A stretch of 10,032 bases of DNA from Acinetobacter sp. UBA3106 (GTDB lineage Bacteria > Pseudomonadota > Gammaproteobacteria > Pseudomonadales > Moraxellaceae): assembly GCA_002365595.1 (NCBI GenBank), contig DFAM01000021.1, positions 91,125 through 101,156 on the forward strand, given 5' to 3'. The position numbers and the translations under genes are program-made. The first letter of the stretch is position 1; every line of letters begins with the position of its first letter. The notes under the pieces are model-generated. The model saw only the letters and a program-made list of their open reading frames with translations, was not told where the DNA came from and did no database searches. Of this stretch, positions 6,521 through 10,032 are shown in pieces.

Positions 6521-7681
6521 TTATGCATAAATAGCTTGATAAATTTCCCGTGCGTCGTGCTGGCTGAGATCACGTGGGTTGTTTTGCAATAACCGCGTTT
6601 GCAGCATCGCATCATTGGCTAATTGTTCCAGCATATTTTCAGGAATATTTAGATCTTTCAGTCTTAAAATCAGGCCACTTTTATCTAAATGATTCTGCAT
6701 ATGATCAATGAATAAATCACATAACCCGTCTGTACTGCCGTTGCTTTTCGGGTCTAGCCAGCACATCAGCTCGGCATAGTGCTGTTTGGCATTCGGTGCA
6801 TTGAATTTTAACACTTCAGTCAAAACCAGAGCATTGCTATGCCCATGAGAAATATGAAAATGTCCACCTAGAGGATAAGCCAGCGCATGTACGGCAGCAA
6901 CCGGTGCATTGGCAAAGGCTTGTCCGGCAAGCATGGAACCAACCAGCATATTTTGACGTGCTTCTAAATTTTGCCCATCGGCGAGAACCAGGCTCAGATT
7001 TTTATTGAGTAATCTCAGGGCCTGTTTAGCGAGCATATCGGCATAAGGGTTCTTTTTGATTTTTGAGGTATAGGCTTCAATGGCATGTACCATCGCATCG
7101 ATGCCGGTTGCCGCGGTAATATGCGCGGGCAGGTTTTGGGTAAAAGTCGCATCTAAAATGGCCACATCGGCAAATAAAACCGACGAAACAATACCTGTTT
7201 TGGTGGTTTCACCGGTGGTGACAATCGAAATTGGGGTAACTTCAGAACCCGTACCTGCTGTCGTTGGTACTAAAAATAGAGGCAATCGTGGGTGTTTGGC
7301 ATTATTTACGCCATATAAGTCTTGCAGACTTTGCGATTGCTGAGGATGCGCCAATATGGCAATGATCTTGGCGACATCCAAAGAGCTGCCACCTCCGAAA
7401 CCTAAGATGATGTCCACTTTTTCATTTTTGGCGAATTGTACGGCGTCCAATACAATATGTTCAGGAGGATCGGCCTGAACGTTTGAATAGATTGCATAAG
7501 GAAGCTGAATGGTTTCTAAAATTTCAATAATTGGCAGATGCAGTTGCTGTTGAATCATGCCGGCATCGGTGACCAGCAAGAGTTTTTTATAGCCGTGTTG
7601 TTGCAATAATGGCTTTAACTCATAGATCGAGCCCAGTCCTGAAATAATATTCGAGACGGTTTGAAATTGAAAATGGCTCAT
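6521..7681 (-). CDS. iron-containing (group III) alcohol dehydrogenase
   Basis: The protein has 386 residues, the normal length for the Fe-ADH family, which interconverts alcohols and aldehydes or ketones using NAD(P). The dinucleotide-binding site shows GGGSSLD at 96-102 and PTTAGTGSEVT at 139-149. All four expected metal ligands are present: Asp195 and His199 in GIDAMVHAIEAY, His265 in VHALAYPLGG, and His279 in ISHGHSNA. It is cytoplasmic, with no signal peptide. The physiological substrate cannot be told from sequence; short-chain alcohols, 1,3-propanediol, lactaldehyde and maleylacetate are used by different relatives. The start is well supported by AAGGAAG (bases 7694 down to 7688) 6 nt before ATG. 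It is transcribed divergently from the phosphatase-murB cluster, and the thioesterase follows it. No regulator gene is adjacent. Confidence 0.93.
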   Translation of the reverse strand: MSHFQFQTVSNIISGLGSIYELKPLLQQHGYKKLLLVTDAGMIQQQLHLPIIEILETIQLPYAIYSNVQADPPEHIVLDAVQFAKNEKVDIILGFGGGSSLDVAKIIAILAHPQQSQSLQDLYGVNNAKHPRLPLFLVPTTAGTGSEVTPISIVTTGETTKTGIVSSVLFADVAILDATFTQNLPAHITAATGIDAMVHAIEAYTSKIKKNPYADMLAKQALRLLNKNLSLVLADGQNLEARQNMLVGSMLAGQAFANAPVAAVHALAYPLGGHFHISHGHSNALVLTEVLKFNAPNAKQHYAELMCWLDPKSNGSTDGLCDLFIDHMQNHLDKSGLILRLKDLNIPENMLEQLANDAMLQTRLLQNNPRDLSQHDAREIYQAIYA

Positions 7682-7693
7682 CTATTGCTTCCT

Positions 7694-7707
7694 TTTTGAT
7701 ATCAAAA
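7694..7707. promoter_or_regulatory. 14-bp perfect palindrome, possible operator
   Basis: TTTTGATATCAAAA reads the same on both strands. It sits 13-26 bp before the dehydrogenase start, touching its ribosome site and downstream of its best promoter match. This would suit a dimeric repressor blocking the dehydrogenase gene. A/T-rich palindromes of this size can occur by chance, so the role is only suggested. Confidence 0.3.
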
Positions 7708-7728
7708 TCAAGATTATTGTTTTAGTGT

Positions 7729-7758
7729 TCTATAGGATTCATCCTGTAAATAACTTAA
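7729..7758 (-). promoter_or_regulatory. candidate dehydrogenase promoter
   Basis: On the minus strand, TTAAGT (7758-7753) and TATAGA (7734-7729) are 18 bp apart. Most of the spacer's near half is an AGGAT-TC-ATCCT dyad (7734-7745). The -10 keeps TATA; the -35 is weak. A start near 7722 would give a leader of about 40 nt that includes the 14-bp palindrome. Confidence 0.27.
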
Positions 7759-7797
7759 CATAAGACACCTGAAAATAAAGCAGTAATTGAGGTTGTT

Positions 7798-8322
7798 ATG
7801 TCATCCAAAACGCCCTATAAGGTGTTATGTGTATGTTTAGGAAATATTTGTCGCTCTCCCACGGCAGAAGTTGTACTTAGACATTTTTGTGATAAACAGC
7901 AACTGAATATTATGATCGACTCCGCAGGAACCAGTAATTACCATCCCGGAAAAGCACCAGATGAGCGTAGTCAGAGACATGCGTTAAAACGCGGTTATGA
8001 TTTATCATCGTTACGGGCGCGCCAGTTAAAGCCGCAAGATTTTCTTGAATTTGATCTTATTCTGGCAATGGATCATGAAAATTTATCTAATATTCAAGCA
8101 CTTTTACAACAGACTCAAACGGCCTATGCTGCCAGTCAAATTCGGGCAAAAATTGCATTGATGAGTGAATACGATCAGAATTATCGCAAACAGGCTTTGC
8201 CAGATCCATATTATGGCGGGGCAGATGGCTTTGAGCGGGTACTTGATCAGTGTGAATCGAGCAGTCTGGCCTGGGTCGGCATTTTTAAACAACAGTTCAA
8301 ACAACAGATCGATGTGAAATAA
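7798..8322 (+). CDS. low-molecular-weight protein tyrosine phosphatase
   Basis: The protein has 174 residues, slightly longer than the usual 140-160. The P-loop near the N-terminus is C13-LGNIC-R19-S-P, the C-x5-R-S signature, with Cys13 as nucleophile. The general acid is Asp136 in LPDPYYGG. STAGTSNYHPG-like context (DSAGTSNYHPG, from about residue 41) and AMDHENL complete the family pattern. It dephosphorylates protein tyrosines in the cytoplasm. Bacterial relatives include Wzb/Etp, which act with capsule tyrosine kinases, and PtpA-type enzymes. No kinase, wza or capsule gene is near, so this is more like the free-standing PtpA class. It lies 12 bp before murB, as ptpA does in Pseudomonas, so a common transcript is expected. 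GAGG (7789-7792) 5 nt before ATG supports the start. Confidence 0.93.
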   Translation: MSSKTPYKVLCVCLGNICRSPTAEVVLRHFCDKQQLNIMIDSAGTSNYHPGKAPDERSQRHALKRGYDLSSLRARQLKPQDFLEFDLILAMDHENLSNIQALLQQTQTAYAASQIRAKIALMSEYDQNYRKQALPDPYYGGADGFERVLDQCESSSLAWVGIFKQQFKQQIDVK

Positions 8323-8334
8323 AGGTTTAAGCAC

Positions 8335-9369
8335 ATGAATATTCAAACTCAAATTCAACTTAAGCCTTTTAATACCTTAAGTCTTGATGCGACAGCATCA
8401 CATTACTGCAAAGTTCAATCTACAGCTGAACTGGTTGATGCCTTGAATTATGCCAAACAGCAGCAACTCAATGTTTTGATTCTGTCTGGCGGCAGTAACA
8501 TGCTTTTGCCTAAAACAATCAATGCGCTGGTGATTCATATGGATATTCAGGGCATTGAAGATATTGTAGAAGATGAACACAGTAAAACCATTCGTGTAGG
8601 GGCAGGACAAGTCTGGCATGACTTTGTACTCTGGACCACAGAAAATCATTTATATGGTCTGCAAAATCTGGCGCTTATTCCAGGTCTGGTAGGGGCTTCT
8701 CCGGTACAGAATATTGGTGCCTATGGCGTAGAGGCAGGCGAGTTTATCGAGTCGGTACAGGTGTATGATCGTCAGTCAGAGCGATTTAGCACGATTCTTG
8801 CCGCAGACTGTGATTTTTCATATCGACATAGTGTTTTTAAAGATGATCCGAATCGTTTTGTGATTACTCATGTGACTTTTAAATTGCTTAAGCAAGCACA
8901 TTTAATGTTGAATTATGGGGATCTGAAACATGCGGTAGGCGAGGAACAGACGGCTGAGAATCTGCAAAAACAAGTGATTCTCATTCGTCAAAGCAAATTG
9001 CCAGATCCAAAAGAATATCCTAATGTGGGAAGTTTCTTTAAAAATCCGATTATTTCAGAGCAGCTTTATGACCATTTAGCACAGACATTTCCGCAATTGC
9101 CCCATTATCCTCAGGCCAAAGGTGGCGTTAAAATTGCAGCAGGTTGGTTGATCGATCAATCAGGCTGGAAAGGGAAAAAACTGGGTATGGTGGGCATGTT
9201 TCATAAGCAGGCCTTGGTGTTGGTCAATTATGATCAGGCCGATCTGGCGGATGTTCAAGCCACTTACCATGCTGTACAACACGATGTGCAGCAAAAATTT
9301 GATATTTTGTTAGAGCCTGAACCGGTATTGTTTGATGAAACAGGTTTAATCCGTTCACATATGGAATAA
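8335..9369 (+). CDS. murB: UDP-N-acetylenolpyruvoylglucosamine reductase
   Basis: The protein has 344 residues; E. coli MurB has 342. This flavoenzyme uses NADPH to reduce UDP-GlcNAc-enolpyruvate to UDP-MurNAc, the second committed step of peptidoglycan precursor synthesis in the cytoplasm. FAD-binding segments are visible: ILSGGSNMLLP (49-59) and IPGLVGASPVQNIGAYG (115-131). Catalytic or substrate residues match the type I enzyme: Arg164 in YRHSVFK, Tyr194 in NYGDL, Ser233 in NVGSFFKNP (the proton donor), and Glu329 in LEPEPVLF. The Tyr-bearing loop marks it as type I, as in gamma-proteobacteria. It is intact and very probably essential. AAAGG (8321-8325), overlapping the phosphatase stop region, is 9 nt before ATG. 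The next gene starts 7 bp after its stop, so the three genes form a likely operon. Confidence 0.97.
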   Translation: MNIQTQIQLKPFNTLSLDATASHYCKVQSTAELVDALNYAKQQQLNVLILSGGSNMLLPKTINALVIHMDIQGIEDIVEDEHSKTIRVGAGQVWHDFVLWTTENHLYGLQNLALIPGLVGASPVQNIGAYGVEAGEFIESVQVYDRQSERFSTILAADCDFSYRHSVFKDDPNRFVITHVTFKLLKQAHLMLNYGDLKHAVGEEQTAENLQKQVILIRQSKLPDPKEYPNVGSFFKNPIISEQLYDHLAQTFPQLPHYPQAKGGVKIAAGWLIDQSGWKGKKLGMVGMFHKQALVLVNYDQADLADVQATYHAVQHDVQQKFDILLEPEPVLFDETGLIRSHME

Positions 9370-9376
9370 GTAAAAG

Positions 9377-10032
9377 ATGGTGAAATCACATTGGATGGTA
9401 CGACTGGTACAAATAGCTTCTGTGCTATTTGTATTGTTCGGCTGTTTCATGGTTTTGCTTTATTCACCATTTTATTCTGGTTGGGTGGTGAGTGCATTGA
9501 ACAGTTTTGTGCCTGTAGAAGTGAATCAGGTGGCGGCAAAGAGTCAGCAAATGGCCGCCTTAAGTGAACATGAAAATCTGGAGCCGGGTTCCAGAGTCTG
9601 GATTGCCCGTCAGGCCTATCTCAAACTGATGGAAGAGGCAATCCAATCGCATAATTCACAGGATCTGGTCTTGATTCAGGCGCGTTATAAAGCCTTGCAA
9701 CAAACCATTGAAGATGCCCAGCTCCAGGAGAAAGAACAACAGGACAAACCACAAGTGCCGCTGCTGGCAAAACCGGTGGAGGCTGCATCTGAAGCAGAAG
9801 ACCCTACCCAAACGGTCAAAGATTTGCTGGATTTGAATAGTACTGAAAATCAAGCCTTGATGGAAAAGTATCTGGATTTTCTGCGAACCCATGAAATAGA
9901 ACAGGAAAAGGTGGCTGGAGAAGCTGTAGATGAAACCATCTATCAGGATATTGCCCTGATTCATGAGCAAAATGAACAATCACAGCCCCAAACTTCTAAA
10001 CCTTATGCGATTGTGGTGCTGGGTGGTGGGCT
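9377..10032 (+). CDS. membrane-anchored DUF218 (YdcF/ElyC/SanA-like) protein, 3' end outside window
   Basis: The frame is open from ATG 9377 to the window edge, 218 full codons. It has a short N-terminus with Lys3 and Arg9, one hydrophobic membrane helix (about 10-30, IASVLFVLFGCFMVLLY), then about 170 polar residues rich in Gln, Glu and Ala with predicted helical character. At the very end is YAIVVLGGG, the first strand and Gly loop that opens a DUF218 domain. Known members (ElyC, SanA, YdcF) affect envelope integrity and lipid-carrier or peptidoglycan metabolism, which fits its place 7 bp after murB. The long helical region between membrane segment and domain is not something I recognise from E. 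coli ElyC. The ribosome site is weak (TAAG at 9367-9370). DUF218 identity rests on a short motif because the domain body is cut off. Confidence 0.72.
   Translation, partial: MVKSHWMVRLVQIASVLFVLFGCFMVLLYSPFYSGWVVSALNSFVPVEVNQVAAKSQQMAALSEHENLEPGSRVWIARQAYLKLMEEAIQSHNSQDLVLIQARYKALQQTIEDAQLQEKEQQDKPQVPLLAKPVEAASEAEDPTQTVKDLLDLNSTENQALMEKYLDFLRTHEIEQEKVAGEAVDETIYQDIALIHEQNEQSQPQTSKPYAIVVLGGG

Noticed and set aside
7080..7343. Plus-strand open frame of 87 codons inside the dehydrogenase gene
   Set aside because: It is antisense to conserved metal- and NAD-binding motifs of a clear Fe-ADH and has no recognisable domain; a shadow frame.
7798..8322. Phosphatase as part of a capsule (Wzb-Wzc) locus
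   Set aside because: No tyrosine kinase, Wza or glycosyltransferase gene lies nearby; the neighbours are murB and a DUF218 gene.
9656..9979. Minus-strand open frame of 107 codons rich in Phe and Leu, resembling a membrane protein
   Set aside because: It is the complement of the Gln/Glu/Lys-rich stretch of the DUF218 protein; reverse reading of CAA/GAA-type codons gives Leu, Phe and Ser by default.
1..10032. Defence, phage, toxin-antitoxin or mobile gene cassette
   Set aside because: All ten genes match housekeeping or metabolic families, with no integrase, transposase, direct-repeat array or sharp base-composition change visible.

Overview
The window reads as an ordinary chromosomal stretch of a gamma-proteobacterium of the Moraxellaceae, most likely Acinetobacter. 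This rests on low-GC coding sequence, the style of the proteins (DnaX, MurB, a FabG4-type reductase beside a MaoC hydratase) and the G/C-rich palindromic intergenic repeats. I assign the genus from recognised protein character, not from a database match. I see no tRNA, rRNA, CRISPR array, insertion sequence, phage gene or toxin/defence cassette.

Layout. Positions 1-1773 hold the end of a 3-oxoacyl-(ACP/CoA) reductase and a MaoC-type (R)-hydratase, both on the plus strand. About 200 bp of composite palindromic repeat separates them, and a clear terminator follows. This looks like a lipid or acyl-CoA metabolism pair. Positions 1860-3119 encode a cytoplasmic family VIII esterase / beta-lactamase-fold serine hydrolase. 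Positions 3196-3645 encode a small NlpE-like outer-membrane lipoprotein with four cysteines in two CxxC pairs, followed by a very strong hairpin terminator. Positions 3779-5917 are dnaX (DNA polymerase III tau), with an unusually long acidic linker that carries a repeated SSDD-type motif. Two genes lie on the minus strand: a hot-dog thioesterase (5920-6402), ending 2 bp from the dnaX stop, and an iron-type alcohol dehydrogenase (6521-7681).

A divergent intergenic region (7682-7797) with a 14-bp perfect palindrome separates the dehydrogenase from a tight plus-strand envelope cluster. That cluster is a low-molecular-weight protein tyrosine phosphatase (7798-8322), murB (8335-9369, 12 bp downstream) and the start of a membrane-anchored DUF218/YdcF-ElyC-like protein (9377 to the window end, 7 bp downstream). 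The phosphatase-murB pairing is also known in Pseudomonas. The likely shared theme is peptidoglycan and envelope biogenesis.

I found no convincing new multi-gene system. The points most worth a second look are the nested palindromic repeat between the fabG and maoC genes, the acidic repeat linker of DnaX without an E. coli-type frameshift site, the double CxxC lipoprotein, the dnaX terminator that appears to lie inside the neighbouring antisense gene, and the unexplained N-terminal half of the DUF218 protein.
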